From Chitinophaga skermanii (GTDB lineage: Bacteria > Bacteroidota > Bacteroidia > Chitinophagales > Chitinophagaceae): DNA of 64,000 nucleotides. Under the pieces are notes generated by a model, which made no database searches, was not told where the DNA came from, and saw only the letters and a list, made by a program, of their open reading frames with translations. The stretch lies in the NCBI RefSeq assembly GCF_003259335.1, contig NZ_QLLL01000004.1:77689-141688 (forward strand), given 5' to 3'. Positions 27,421 to 36,099 of the stretch are shown here, in pieces (position 1 is the first letter of the stretch; each line of letters opens with the position of its first letter). The translations under genes were made by a program, and so were the position numbers.

Positions 27421-27457
27421 AAAATCCCGTCTCTATTGGAGAGACGGGATTTTTCTT
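27421..27457. terminator. Bidirectional terminator
   Basis: AATCCCGTCTCT (27423-27434) pairs with AGAGACGGGATT (27440-27451), with A residues on the left and T residues on the right. It separates the DUF4932-like gene from the convergent PBP4 gene. Confidence 0.92.
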
Positions 27458-28870
27458 TTATTTCAATTCATCTAGTAATCGCCACATTTTAACCCTTGCA
27501 CTACTTGGTGTTCCTGAAAAGTTGTTCACGATTAAAGCAAACACCAACGGCGGCCCATCCTTCGGCGTGGTATAGCCCGTATAAGCACGCACCCCGTTGA
27601 TATACCCATCTTTCATTTTAATATTGTTGATAGTAGGCAAGGCTTCATAAAAGTATTTATACCAAGTTTCTTTCTGTGCCAAGTACATAATGCGTGCTAA
27701 GCTGGCAGTAGTTACCCGGTTCGCAGGCGACAATCCACTACCATCATATATATTTAATGCATTGCTATCAATCCCAAGCGATTGCCAAAACCTACGCATT
27801 TGTTGTACGCCAACGGCAGTAGAAACAGGGAGCTTATCTTCTACGGCAAAGGTTTTTACGAAGTGCTCGCCATATAAATTCACGCTCTTCCGCAAAAACC
27901 AGTAAACAATCTTTTCCATCGTAGGCGATTGGGTGATACTCAACGTAGTGGCATCTTCTGGCAAAGGATGTTGGTCTTTAATTAGTAAGCGCGTGGTCGT
28001 AAACTCGTTAGACACATCAATACTATCGGCCTTTAATGCCAAACGTAGCCGGAATGCACAATCAAGTGCAGGGTCGGTAGTGGCAGCGCCAATCGCGAAG
28101 TTTTTCTCATCGGCACCAACACTACCACGCAGGTACATGGTATTACTGAAAGGACCCGAATATACGTACGCGTTATCACCTGTACCTGCAGGGCCGGTAA
28201 TAAGTTCGTTCACAATGGTTAATTGTGGCATCCAAGGGCGCATTTGGTAGAAGATTACTTTGTTACCCGGCTGCGTAGGTTGTAGAAGAATATCAAACTG
28301 GTTTTCGCGCCAAGTTAAACCGCTGGGGCCTGCACCATAATAATTACCCATGTCTTGAATGATCCATCCATCGGGGGCCGATTGGGTATCGTATATACTT
28401 TCATCGGCAATAATGCGCCCTGAAATTTTCTTGATACCGGCTTTTTTTACAGTGTTCACCCATTCTTTTAACACGGCATCTTCCATGGTATTTTGCCAAC
28501 GTGGGCTGCCTAAAGTGGGGTCGCCACCACCTTTGATGATTAAATCGCCGGTTAATACGCCTTGCGGATTAATGGTACCCACATATTGTAAACGTGTTTT
28601 GTATTGATAAGTAGGCGATAATCGTTTGAATGCCGTGGTAGCAGTTACTACTTTCAAGGTAGAGGCCGGTGCCAGTCCTTGGTTTTCATTCACAGAAAAG
28701 ATTTTCTTTCCTGTGTTGCCGTCCATCACGTAGAAAGAATATGAAGCGTATTTAAATTGTTCGTCGTTGATAAGAACAGACAGCGCTTTTTGCAGCTTAC
28801 CTTCTGTTACTTGGGCCATAGCGGGCTGTAGTAAACAACAACCGAATGCAATGGATAAGAATTTTTTCAT
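27458..28870 (-). CDS. dacB: D-alanyl-D-alanine carboxypeptidase/endopeptidase (PBP4, S13 family)
   Basis: Removes the terminal D-Ala and cuts cross-links in peptidoglycan in the periplasm. A signal peptide (residues 1-20, ending PAMAQ) is followed by the serine site SxxK at Ser70-Lys73 (APASTLKVVT). The SxN-type motif lies in DGSGLSPANRVT. The third motif, usually KTG, appears as MKDGYINGVRAYTGYTT. IIKGGGDPTLGS marks the large inserted domain of the family. The 470-residue length fits. It is divergent from cinA. Confidence 0.94.
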   Translation of the reverse strand: MKKFLSIAFGCCLLQPAMAQVTEGKLQKALSVLINDEQFKYASYSFYVMDGNTGKKIFSVNENQGLAPASTLKVVTATTAFKRLSPTYQYKTRLQYVGTINPQGVLTGDLIIKGGGDPTLGSPRWQNTMEDAVLKEWVNTVKKAGIKKISGRIIADESIYDTQSAPDGWIIQDMGNYYGAGPSGLTWRENQFDILLQPTQPGNKVIFYQMRPWMPQLTIVNELITGPAGTGDNAYVYSGPFSNTMYLRGSVGADEKNFAIGAATTDPALDCAFRLRLALKADSIDVSNEFTTTRLLIKDQHPLPEDATTLSITQSPTMEKIVYWFLRKSVNLYGEHFVKTFAVEDKLPVSTAVGVQQMRRFWQSLGIDSNALNIYDGSGLSPANRVTTASLARIMYLAQKETWYKYFYEALPTINNIKMKDGYINGVRAYTGYTTPKDGPPLVFALIVNNFSGTPSSARVKMWRLLDELK

Positions 28871-28909
28871 GCTACGAAATTAATAAGGCGATGGCAATTT
28901 TTTCTCCTG

Positions 28910-28917
28910 TAAATTTG
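28910..28917 (+). promoter_or_regulatory. Candidate -7 element for cinA
   Basis: TAAATTTG matches TAnnTTTG, 27 bp before the GTG start at 28944, which would give a very short leader. Confidence 0.4.
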
Positions 28918-28943
28918 TATTGAACCTCTAAATTATTTTTCGC

Positions 28944-30197
28944 GTGGAAAAAGTTACAGCAACAATCATCACCATCGGCGATGAATTGTTAATAGGACAA
29001 ACGATTGATACGAATTCAGCCTGGATGGCACAACACTTAAACGCGGTAGGAATTTGGGTACAACGACGAGTAGCCGTAGGGGATAGTGTAGAAGCCATTG
29101 TACAAGCATTGAACGAGGAAAGTCAAACCACCAACATCATATTAATTACAGGCGGCCTCGGCCCCACTGCCGACGATATCACGAAACCTACACTCTGCAA
29201 ATATTTTGGTGGGCGCCTGGTAGAACATCAACCCACGAAAGAAAGAATTACCGCATTATTTGCATCGCGTGGTTTACCTACGCTCGACCGTAACATGGCG
29301 CAGGCCATGGTACCAGATGTGTGTACGGTGATTGATAATATGCGAGGCACAGCACCAGGTATGTGGTTTGATAAAGATGGAAAAGTGTTTGTGTCGATGC
29401 CGGGTGTGCCTTTTGAAATGAAGGGCATGATGGAAGATAGCGTGATCCCGAAATTGGTAGAACGCTTTAACCCGCCGGGTTTATTGCACCAAACATTACT
29501 AACTGCTGGAATGGGCGAGTCGTTCGTAGCGGAAAGATTAGTGGATTTTGAAGCCGGCTTACCGGGTACGATAAAATTAGCGTACTTACCGAGTTTTGGG
29601 TTGTTAAAGCTGCGTTTGACGGCAAATGGAAAGAATAGGGAAGAGGCGAAACGGGATTTAGACCTTCAATTCGAGCAGCTAAAAGCATTACTAGAAGATA
29701 TTACAGTGGCAGAAGAAGACATTCCAATGTCGGAAGTGATAGCCAAATTGATGTTAGCGCGTGGTACTACGGTTGGCACAGCTGAAAGTTGCACGGGCGG
29801 TGGCATTGCGGCTGCCATTACTTCGTTAAGCGGCAGTTCTACTTATTTCAAAGGGGGAATTGTTAGTTACGCCAATGAAATTAAACAGAACGTATTAGGA
29901 GTGAAAGAAGAAACCTTGGCACAATTTGGCGCCGTAAGTGAAGAAACGGTGCGAGAAATGGTGGCAGGTGCATTGAAGGTGTTGAATACAGATTATATCA
30001 TGGCGGTTTCGGGTATCATGGGGCCTAATGGCGGTTCTGAAGATAAACCGGTAGGTACTGTTTGGATCGCTTCAGGCGATAAAAATCGTATCGTGGCAGT
30101 GAAACACCATATGCGTTACGATCGAAAAAGGAATATTGCCTTAACCATCAATGCTGCCATGAATCAATTGAAAAAATTCATCGAAGGCAAGATTTAA
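28944..30197 (+). CDS. cinA: CinA family protein: MoCF-like domain plus nicotinamide-nucleotide amidase domain
   Basis: Two domains are visible. Residues 1-170 form a molybdopterin-binding-like domain (TIITIGDELLIGQTIDTN, ITGGLGPTADDITK, SMPGVPFEM). Residues ~255-415 form the CinA C-terminal domain (GTAESCTGGGIAAAI, FKGGIVSYANEIK, AVSGIMGPNGGS), known to deamidate NMN to NaMN in pyridine nucleotide recycling. The start is a GTG (28944); the next ATG would cut into the first domain. 417 residues is the normal two-domain length. Confidence 0.95.
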   Translation: MEKVTATIITIGDELLIGQTIDTNSAWMAQHLNAVGIWVQRRVAVGDSVEAIVQALNEESQTTNIILITGGLGPTADDITKPTLCKYFGGRLVEHQPTKERITALFASRGLPTLDRNMAQAMVPDVCTVIDNMRGTAPGMWFDKDGKVFVSMPGVPFEMKGMMEDSVIPKLVERFNPPGLLHQTLLTAGMGESFVAERLVDFEAGLPGTIKLAYLPSFGLLKLRLTANGKNREEAKRDLDLQFEQLKALLEDITVAEEDIPMSEVIAKLMLARGTTVGTAESCTGGGIAAAITSLSGSSTYFKGGIVSYANEIKQNVLGVKEETLAQFGAVSEETVREMVAGALKVLNTDYIMAVSGIMGPNGGSEDKPVGTVWIASGDKNRIVAVKHHMRYDRKRNIALTINAAMNQLKKFIEGKI

Positions 30198-30282
30198 TTG
30201 CATGAAATCTAAAGCCGGACGAGGTTTTATAACAATTATAAACAAACGTTTAGCCACGCACGAATTCAATAACATTTCCCTT

Positions 30283-30290
30283 ATTTTTGT
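30283..30290 (+). promoter_or_regulatory. Candidate -7 element for the E2 gene
   Basis: TATTTTTG matches TAnnTTTG and lies 33 bp before the ATG at 30324. No good -33 element is evident. Confidence 0.35.
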
Positions 30291-30323
30291 GACCGAGCTA
30301 AAAAACACACTAAAACACGTATT

Positions 30324-31652
30324 ATGGCTATAGTCGAATTGATGATGCCCAAGATGGGGGAGAGCATTATGGAAGCAACCATTTTGCGCTGGCACAAAAA
30401 ACCGGGCGACCATGTAAAAGTGGACGATACCGTGTTGGAAATCGCTACCGATAAAGTAGATAGCGAAGTGCCTTCTATAGCGGAGGGGGAAATAACCGAA
30501 ATTTTATTCAACGAAAATGATGTAGTACCTGTAGGAACAGTAATCGCCCGTATTAAAACGGCAGGTGCTGATGCTACAGTAAGTGCTTCACCGGCTACAG
30601 CACCAACCGCTGCCGCACCACAAGAGGCCCAATTCCAAACAGCATCGGCGCCACAGCCCGCTGCACAACCATCTGCTGGCGAACCTCGCTTCTATTCACC
30701 GCTCGTGCTAACGATCGCGCAACAAGAAGGTATCAGCTTCGCAGAATTGGAAAACATTCCTGGCTCTGGCAATGAAGGTCGTGTTACGAAAAAAGACATT
30801 CTTCAATACATCGCCGATAAAAAAGCAGGTAATGTAGCACCTGTACAAGCACCGGTTGCTACGCCAACGCCAGCTGCCGCACCTGCACAACAGGTTACAC
30901 CTGCTGCAACTACTGCTCCTACTAGCCATACGAACTACGGTGGCAATGTAGAAATCATGGAAATGGATCGCATGCGTAAGTTAATTGCTGATCACATGGT
31001 GAAAAGCAAACAAGTTAGCCCGCACGTAACCAGCTTCGCAGAAGCAGACGTTACAAACATGGTAACTTGGCGCGATAAAGTGAAAGGTGGTTTCGAAAAA
31101 CGCGAAGGTGAAAAAATCACGTTCATGCCGTTGTTCATCGAAGCAATTGTTCGTTGTATCAAGAAATACCCATTGGTGAACTGCTCTATCGATGGCGATA
31201 AAGTAATTATCAAGAAAGATATTAATATCGGTATGGCTACAGCTTTACCTAGTGGTAACCTAATCGTGCCTGTAATTAAAAGCGCGGATATGTTGAACTT
31301 GGTAGGTTTAGCTAAAAAAGTGAACGGCTTGGCTAACGCTGCCCGTAACAATAAATTGAAACCAGAAGATACCCAAAGCGGCACATTTACCATTACCAAT
31401 GTGGGTACTTTCGGTAGCTTAGGTGGCACACCAATTATCAACCAACCGCAAGTAGCAATCCTTGCTGTAGGCGCTATCAAAAAACGCCCGGTTGTTATCG
31501 AAACACCACAAGGCGACGCTATCGCGATCAGGCACATGATGTACTTATCTATGAGCTATGATCATAGAATCGTAGATGGTTCTATCGGTGCTAGCTTCCT
31601 AAGCGCAGTTGTAGCGGAATTGGAAAACTTCGATCCACAACGCCCTTACTAA
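30324..31652 (+). CDS. 2-oxo acid dehydrogenase E2 (dihydrolipoamide acyltransferase)
   Basis: E2 transfers the acyl group from E1 to CoA on a swinging lipoyl arm. The N-terminal lipoyl domain has the modified Lys44 in IATDKVDSEV. Ala/Pro-rich linkers flank the peripheral-subunit-binding domain (about 117-155, ITFAEL-like segment and GSGNEGRVTKKDI). The catalytic domain (about 210-442) carries His414 and Asp418 in SYDHRIVDG. Sequence does not distinguish pyruvate, branched-chain or 2-oxoglutarate substrates. E1 and E3 genes are not adjacent. It ends at a strong terminator. Confidence 0.94.
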   Translation: MAIVELMMPKMGESIMEATILRWHKKPGDHVKVDDTVLEIATDKVDSEVPSIAEGEITEILFNENDVVPVGTVIARIKTAGADATVSASPATAPTAAAPQEAQFQTASAPQPAAQPSAGEPRFYSPLVLTIAQQEGISFAELENIPGSGNEGRVTKKDILQYIADKKAGNVAPVQAPVATPTPAAAPAQQVTPAATTAPTSHTNYGGNVEIMEMDRMRKLIADHMVKSKQVSPHVTSFAEADVTNMVTWRDKVKGGFEKREGEKITFMPLFIEAIVRCIKKYPLVNCSIDGDKVIIKKDINIGMATALPSGNLIVPVIKSADMLNLVGLAKKVNGLANAARNNKLKPEDTQSGTFTITNVGTFGSLGGTPIINQPQVAILAVGAIKKRPVVIETPQGDAIAIRHMMYLSMSYDHRIVDGSIGASFLSAVVAELENFDPQRPY

Positions 31653-31677
31653 TCAACGTATTAGCAATAATAAATCG

Positions 31678-31710
31678 AGCGGCCTCTACTTGTAGAGGCC
31701 GCTTTTTTAT
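31678..31710 (+). terminator. Intrinsic terminator after the E2 gene
   Basis: AGCGGCCTCTAC (31678-31689) pairs with GTAGAGGCCGCT (31692-31703), a 12-bp stem followed by a T run. Confidence 0.92.
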
Positions 31711-31847
31711 TGGAATAATTTTATAAGGAATGGGCTGTAGAGCGTCAACTTATGAAACGATTGACCTATTGTTGGAAATGCTGTTGGTAAGAATAGAAGG
31801 GCAGGGCAGGTACAATGAAGAGGAGAAGAGGAAGATAGTACAAAATA

Positions 31848-31878
31848 AAAAGGCACCTAGTAATAGGTGCCTTTTCTT
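31848..31878 (-). terminator. Terminator of the RRM protein gene
   Basis: AAAAGGCACCTA (31848-31859) pairs with TAGGTGCCTTTT (31864-31875). On the minus strand it lies 28 bp past the stop of the RRM gene. I see no gene between it and the E2 terminator. Confidence 0.85.
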
Positions 31879-31903
31879 CGATCGAATAAATAAAAAATAT
31901 TGA

Positions 31904-32218
31904 TTAGTAACGACGATCGCGTGGACCACCAAATCCGCCGCGGTTACCGCCACCACCTCTTGAATTATTATTCGGTGCTTTAGGTCGTGCTTCGTTCACC
32001 ATCAATTGTTTACCTTCAACTTGTTGGCCATTCAGACTCTCCATCGCTTTCTCACCCTCCTCTTGGTTGGGCATCTCAACGAAACCAAAACCACGTGAGC
32101 GGCCAGTTTCGTGATCTTTGATAACTTTTGCGGAGGTAACTTGTCCAAATTCGCTGAAGATCTGGTGAAGGTCTCCATCGTTCAACCTGTAGTGCAGGTT
32201 GGCTACGTAGATGTTCAT
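31904..32218 (-). CDS. Small RNA-binding protein with one RRM domain
   Basis: The 104-residue protein has one RNA recognition motif. RNP2 is IYVANL at residues 3-8 and RNP1 is RGFGFVEM at about 42-49. A short Gly/Arg-rich tail follows (GGGGNRGGFGG), as in Bacteroidota and cyanobacterial Rbp proteins, which bind RNA and are often cold-induced. Monocistronic, with its own terminator. The 246-bp AT-rich spacer to the divergent gene (32219-32464) probably holds its promoter and a long leader, but I see no clear motif there. Confidence 0.93.
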   Translation of the reverse strand: MNIYVANLHYRLNDGDLHQIFSEFGQVTSAKVIKDHETGRSRGFGFVEMPNQEEGEKAMESLNGQQVEGKQLMVNEARPKAPNNNSRGGGGNRGGFGGPRDRRY

Positions 32219-32464
32219 GATAAATGAAATTAAAAAAATGAAATAATATTCTTGAAGATAAGAAAAATTGAACTAAAAAAACAAATGGCAATAAATATTT
32301 TCATAGTAAATACCAAATTGATGACACAAAAATGTTAAAACACCCCATTAGCAAGACTTTTCGCTTATTCTCCCACTATAGAAAAAATATCCAAAATGAC
32401 TGATTAACAGCTTTGTATTATTTTTTTTCGTAAATTATAGAAGGCCCATTAATTCGATTTGCTT

Positions 32465-33187
32465 ATGAAACATCTTAGCGAAACTTGGTTTGCAGACGGC
32501 TATATCGATTTTGAATTGAAAAAATATACCCTCCTTGCATACCTGCAAGAGATCAACCGCCAATTCAACCAGTCGAAATTATATCCTCCCCTTGGCGATA
32601 TTATATTTCATTATAATAACCTCGTTGCCTTTAAGGAGAATAAACACCTCTTGGAACAACATTTTCCCAAACAACTCACCGGCTTCAACCTAGAACAATT
32701 ACAATTGATCTACGAACAAATTGCCGCCGACGATGAACTGATGGAAGAACTGGCGGCTATTATAGAATACGGTTTAAATGAAATGAAACAAACCATCACC
32801 GATGGAACTAAGATTTACGAGTTTGTAGAAGGTAAATTGGAGGTGGCGCCTGTAGGCATTGTGCCTTTACAAATGAACGAGGGATATTTATTATTAAGAG
32901 ATAGTGGACAAAAACAAACACTGGTTTACCAATACCGCATCACTATTTTCGAGCGGCACGATGAGAAATACCGGGGTATTCATACCGACTTTATGGATGC
33001 TTATAAATTAAGCGTGGGGAATACGTATGAAAGTATTAAGTCGGAGTTGATCAAAAAACATAGAGATGCATTGCCCAACCCCGCTGTATATAAAATTGAA
33101 ACCGACTTGGCATTACCGATCACGGAAACATTATTACCGATTGCTAAACGCTCCTTGGTAAAATACATTACCCAGCATGCCGCTTAA
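32465..33187 (+). CDS. Conserved-looking cytoplasmic protein of unknown function
   Basis: I do not recognise the family. ATG at 32465 is preferred over a TTG two codons upstream. The 240-residue product has no signal peptide or membrane helix. It is helix-rich at the N-terminus (WFADGYIDFELKKYTLLAYL) and mixed afterwards, with GIVPLQMNEGYLLLRDSGQ suggesting a beta sheet. It has the same length and base composition as its neighbours and no sign of transfer. Its TAA overlaps the stop of the convergent DUF4230 gene. Confidence 0.75.
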   Translation: MKHLSETWFADGYIDFELKKYTLLAYLQEINRQFNQSKLYPPLGDIIFHYNNLVAFKENKHLLEQHFPKQLTGFNLEQLQLIYEQIAADDELMEELAAIIEYGLNEMKQTITDGTKIYEFVEGKLEVAPVGIVPLQMNEGYLLLRDSGQKQTLVYQYRITIFERHDEKYRGIHTDFMDAYKLSVGNTYESIKSELIKKHRDALPNPAVYKIETDLALPITETLLPIAKRSLVKYITQHAA

Positions 33188-33798
33188 GGAAGCGTGATAA
33201 TGTTACCTCTTTCACCTGCAAACTTTACTTCTACTTTCAAATTTAGAGGTGCATAGTACTGCGTAATAATCTTACGGATTTTTTCTTTCGATTGATCGAT
33301 ATAGAGGTTGTTGTCTTGTAATTGTTGACGTGAACTTTCGTACAAGCTCTTCTGTACGGAGGTATATGTTTCATCATCCGAAAACATGAGCCAGCCTTTG
33401 CTATTGCCTGTTTCCATCTGGTTTAAGCGTAATTCGTAACTCAACAAACGTGGCGCTGGTAACTCTATAAGAACGGCACCTTCTTTTGGTGTGAGTTTGA
33501 AATCTTTCTCATCCATGGTAACGCCATATTTAGCCGTGTATGGTACATTTACCCACACGGTATTTTCGGCGAATACTTTCTTCAAGTTATCCGTCCACGA
33601 GCCATCATTTTCAACATTACTTCTTTTAATGCTGGCATTCCCTTGTACTTCTAAAGTGGCTAGTTCTGCTATTTCTCGTACAATGAGGCTATTAGATAAA
33701 ATTTGTTGATTGACGGTGCGGCTACCCACTCTTTGTCCTAACCAAAACACTAATAACAATACGCCGATCACCACAATCCAGCTAATAATTTTTTTCAT
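33184..33798 (-). CDS. DUF4230 membrane-anchored protein
   Basis: A single N-terminal membrane helix (IISWIVVIGVLLLVFWLG) is followed by a ~180-residue extracytoplasmic domain. The domain matches DUF4230 in pattern: EIAELATLEVQG, then VWVNVPYTAKYGVTM, and LIELPAPRLLSYELR. Function is unknown. Its TAA is the complement of the TTAA that also ends the convergent gene. It lies 44 bp after the cupin gene on the same strand. Confidence 0.82.
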   Translation of the reverse strand: MKKIISWIVVIGVLLLVFWLGQRVGSRTVNQQILSNSLIVREIAELATLEVQGNASIKRSNVENDGSWTDNLKKVFAENTVWVNVPYTAKYGVTMDEKDFKLTPKEGAVLIELPAPRLLSYELRLNQMETGNSKGWLMFSDDETYTSVQKSLYESSRQQLQDNNLYIDQSKEKIRKIITQYYAPLNLKVEVKFAGERGNIITLP

Positions 33799-33842
33799 AA
33801 TAAAGCATCCTAATCCTCAATATAAGATTTTTTTTCACACCA

Positions 33843-34328
33843 TTACACTCGCGTCAGTTCTTCAATGATGCCCGCATGGGCTGGATATTCCAGCTGTAAT
33901 GCAGCTCGTTCAGCCATTTCAAAATCCACAAAATCAAATCCCGGGGCAACCGTACATCCAACCAACGTATAGCCGCCGGCGTTATTCACCCTGGAAGCGA
34001 ACCAATTACCGGCCGAAATCACAATTTGCAAGCTTTCCCCGTTTTCAATATCCTTCCCCAATTTGTGCTCAACCAGCACCCCATCCCGTGTAATCTCATA
34101 AATACTTAATGCATCGCCATCATAAAAATGCCAAGCCTCGTCGGATTGTATCCGGTGAAAAGCAGAAAAATTACCGTATTCCAATAAAAAGTAAATCGCC
34201 GTGCTAGCGCTCCTTGGCCCATTCGGGGTGTCAACCAAGGTGGTAGCACGGTAGGTTTCCCGGTAGGCACCGCCTTCTGGATGGGGCAATAGTGCTAAGG
34301 CTGTTCGCCAATATTGTGCATTTTTCAT
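33843..34328 (-). CDS. DUF985 cupin protein
   Basis: A 161-residue single-domain cupin. It begins with the DUF985 marker LLPHPEGGAYRETYRA and includes AIYFLLEYGNFSAFHRI and DEAWHFYDGDAL, which carry the cupin metal-binding residues. NNAGGYTLVGCTVAPGFDF is also typical. Related YML079-like proteins have a cupin fold of unproven enzymatic role. The start is 1 bp after the GNAT stop, so the two are co-transcribed. Confidence 0.88.
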   Translation of the reverse strand: MKNAQYWRTALALLPHPEGGAYRETYRATTLVDTPNGPRSASTAIYFLLEYGNFSAFHRIQSDEAWHFYDGDALSIYEITRDGVLVEHKLGKDIENGESLQIVISAGNWFASRVNNAGGYTLVGCTVAPGFDFVDFEMAERAALQLEYPAHAGIIEELTRV

Positions 34329-34329
34329 G

Positions 34330-34779
34330 TTATTCCTTGGGTTGGTAAATATTCGAGTTATGAATAACCATCAACGGGGTAGGATCTTCCACTTTCATAA
34401 ACCCAAATTGCTCGTACAAACCATGTGCATCCCGGGTGGCTAACATCCAACGACGAAGCCCCTGCAAGTCACGGTGCTCCATGATCACCTCCATTAAAAA
34501 TTTCGATAATCCTAAGCCACGGTGCGATTCCAATATAAATACATCCGCTAAATATGCAAAGGTAGCACGATCGGTAACAACACGGGCAAATCCAACTTGT
34601 TGCTCCCCTTCATATACACCGAAACACATGGAGTTAATGATGCTCTTTTCAATTATTTCATGGGGAATGTTTTTAGCCCAATACGTGTTGCTGAGAAAAG
34701 CATGAATAATGTCTAAATCTAATTTAGTACGATCGTCGGATACCGTGTATTTACCACGGGTCACATGATATAGGCCCAT
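34330..34779 (-). CDS. GNAT family N-acetyltransferase
   Basis: A 149-residue GNAT domain. The acetyl-CoA pyrophosphate-binding loop is ESHRGLGLSKFLM in the standard Q/RxxGxG/A position, preceded by the beta strands of VGFARVVTDRATFAYLADV. DAHGLYEQFGFMKVEDP is the usual C-terminal part. The substrate is unknown. It forms a tight pair with the downstream cupin gene. Confidence 0.9.
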   Translation of the reverse strand: MGLYHVTRGKYTVSDDRTKLDLDIIHAFLSNTYWAKNIPHEIIEKSIINSMCFGVYEGEQQVGFARVVTDRATFAYLADVFILESHRGLGLSKFLMEVIMEHRDLQGLRRWMLATRDAHGLYEQFGFMKVEDPTPLMVIHNSNIYQPKE

Positions 34780-34894
34780 CAGGAAAAGTTAATATAATGA
34801 ATGAAGCCGTGAAGATAATAAATCGGGGTAAAATTGAAAACCGGTATGCTTTCCTAGCAGGGGAGAATGGGTCATTAAATTGACATAAAAACAA

Positions 34895-34931
34895 AACGAG
34901 GCTACCTCGTAATTGTAGAGACGGCCTCGTT
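34895..34931 (-). terminator. Terminator of the AraC regulator gene
   Basis: On the minus strand, ACGAGG and CCTCGT form a 6-bp stem with a TAG loop (34896-34910), followed by TTTTGTTTTT. A second copy of the left arm (34924-34931) allows an alternative larger stem, AACGAGGC with GCCTCGTT. Confidence 0.7.
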
Positions 34932-34956
34932 CTTTCGCGGTGAGCTAAAAATGTTG

Positions 34957-35826
34957 TCAACCAAATACCACCTGTGAAACAGGCGGGTACATAGCTTGCG
35001 CGAGTTTATGGATTTTGCGACTGGAAATTTGCGTAGATGGAAGCGATTTCTTCGCCGGTGTTTTCGCGTGGTTAGCACCGAAATAGTAGAAATCCTTTAC
35101 AAATAAAGCAGCATTCGGATAACCGCATACTTGTAAAACATTTCGCCAAGCCGGTGTATGCAGTTGATGGAATTGTAGCATCGTATTGTTAAAACGGAAA
35201 ATACGGCTGTACATATGTGGGGTTAAGCCCGTTACTTCCAAAAACTGTCGTTCAATCGTATGGCGCGAGGTTTTGAAATGCTTCGCCATGGTTATTACAT
35301 CTATGTTTCCTTTCAATGCGCCAATATATTCCACCATTTCGTCTACCTTTTTCAAAGACTTCAAATGTAAACTCATGGTATGTTTTAAGGTATCGTTCAA
35401 GATATGCACTGCTTTTTCATCTGTTGTACAGAAAGCCAACCTTTGCCAAGTTTGCTGCCATGTAATTGGCTCAATCACTTGTAAATCCCGGTAATAATTC
35501 ACCACGGTATCCATGCTTAAACCCAACAAACGGTAACTTCCATAGGTATTCAAATGCACAATCACCGCCCGTACTTTCCCCGTTGCATGCGTAGTATGGC
35601 GCGAACTAAATGGGCCTACCACCGACGCTTTCGGTAATTCGAATGGCGCATGATGTTGCGGTTGACAAGCCAATGTGCCCGATAATACAAACACGAGGAA
35701 CTGTTGCCCCAATGCGAATAATTTATGATCGTGCGAGAACTCGTCATATTCATTCATTTCCACGAAACTGTAATGCAAAACATAAGGATGCAAGGATGCA
35801 TCGGCAGAGTACGACTGGTGTTTCAT
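34957..35826 (-). CDS. AraC family transcriptional regulator
   Basis: The 289-residue protein has an N-terminal cupin-like sensing region (about 1-140; the start HPYVLHYSFVEMNE is typical of the DUF6597-type N-domain in Bacteroidota) and a C-terminal AraC DNA-binding domain with two helix-turn-helix motifs: GNIDVITMAKHFKTSRHT and WRNVLQVCGYPNAALFVKDF. The usual GF/Y...FSRxFKK signature is altered (LFVKDFYYFG). It diverges from the cyclase/VOC gene pair and may regulate it. The inducer is unknown. Confidence 0.88.
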   Translation of the reverse strand: MKHQSYSADASLHPYVLHYSFVEMNEYDEFSHDHKLFALGQQFLVFVLSGTLACQPQHHAPFELPKASVVGPFSSRHTTHATGKVRAVIVHLNTYGSYRLLGLSMDTVVNYYRDLQVIEPITWQQTWQRLAFCTTDEKAVHILNDTLKHTMSLHLKSLKKVDEMVEYIGALKGNIDVITMAKHFKTSRHTIERQFLEVTGLTPHMYSRIFRFNNTMLQFHQLHTPAWRNVLQVCGYPNAALFVKDFYYFGANHAKTPAKKSLPSTQISSRKIHKLAQAMYPPVSQVVFG

Positions 35827-36065
35827 AGGTTTTTGTTTGCTTTTAGGTGAAGCAATCGGATAGATATAGTGCTAACAGCAAGTTCATTGCTGAATCAAAT
35901 ATACGTTAAATATTAAATATGACGAAAATTTTTGCTGGCTTGGGTTTGAAGGAAATTAAAGCATTCATTTTCAATATAAATGTAATATATGAGCTGTTGA
36001 TGTGTTATTATATTAATGATGGTAAGCTACTATTTACATTATTTCTCTGATGGTATTTACTGGCC

Positions 36066-36073
36066 TAATTTTG
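36066..36073 (+). promoter_or_regulatory. Candidate -7 element for the cyclase gene
   Basis: TAATTTTG followed by C matches TAnnTTTG, 27 bp before the ATG at 36100. The rest of the 273-bp divergent spacer is AT-rich with no other clear motif. Confidence 0.4.
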
Positions 36074-36099
36074 CCTTCGAAGATGTAAATCATTAGAAC

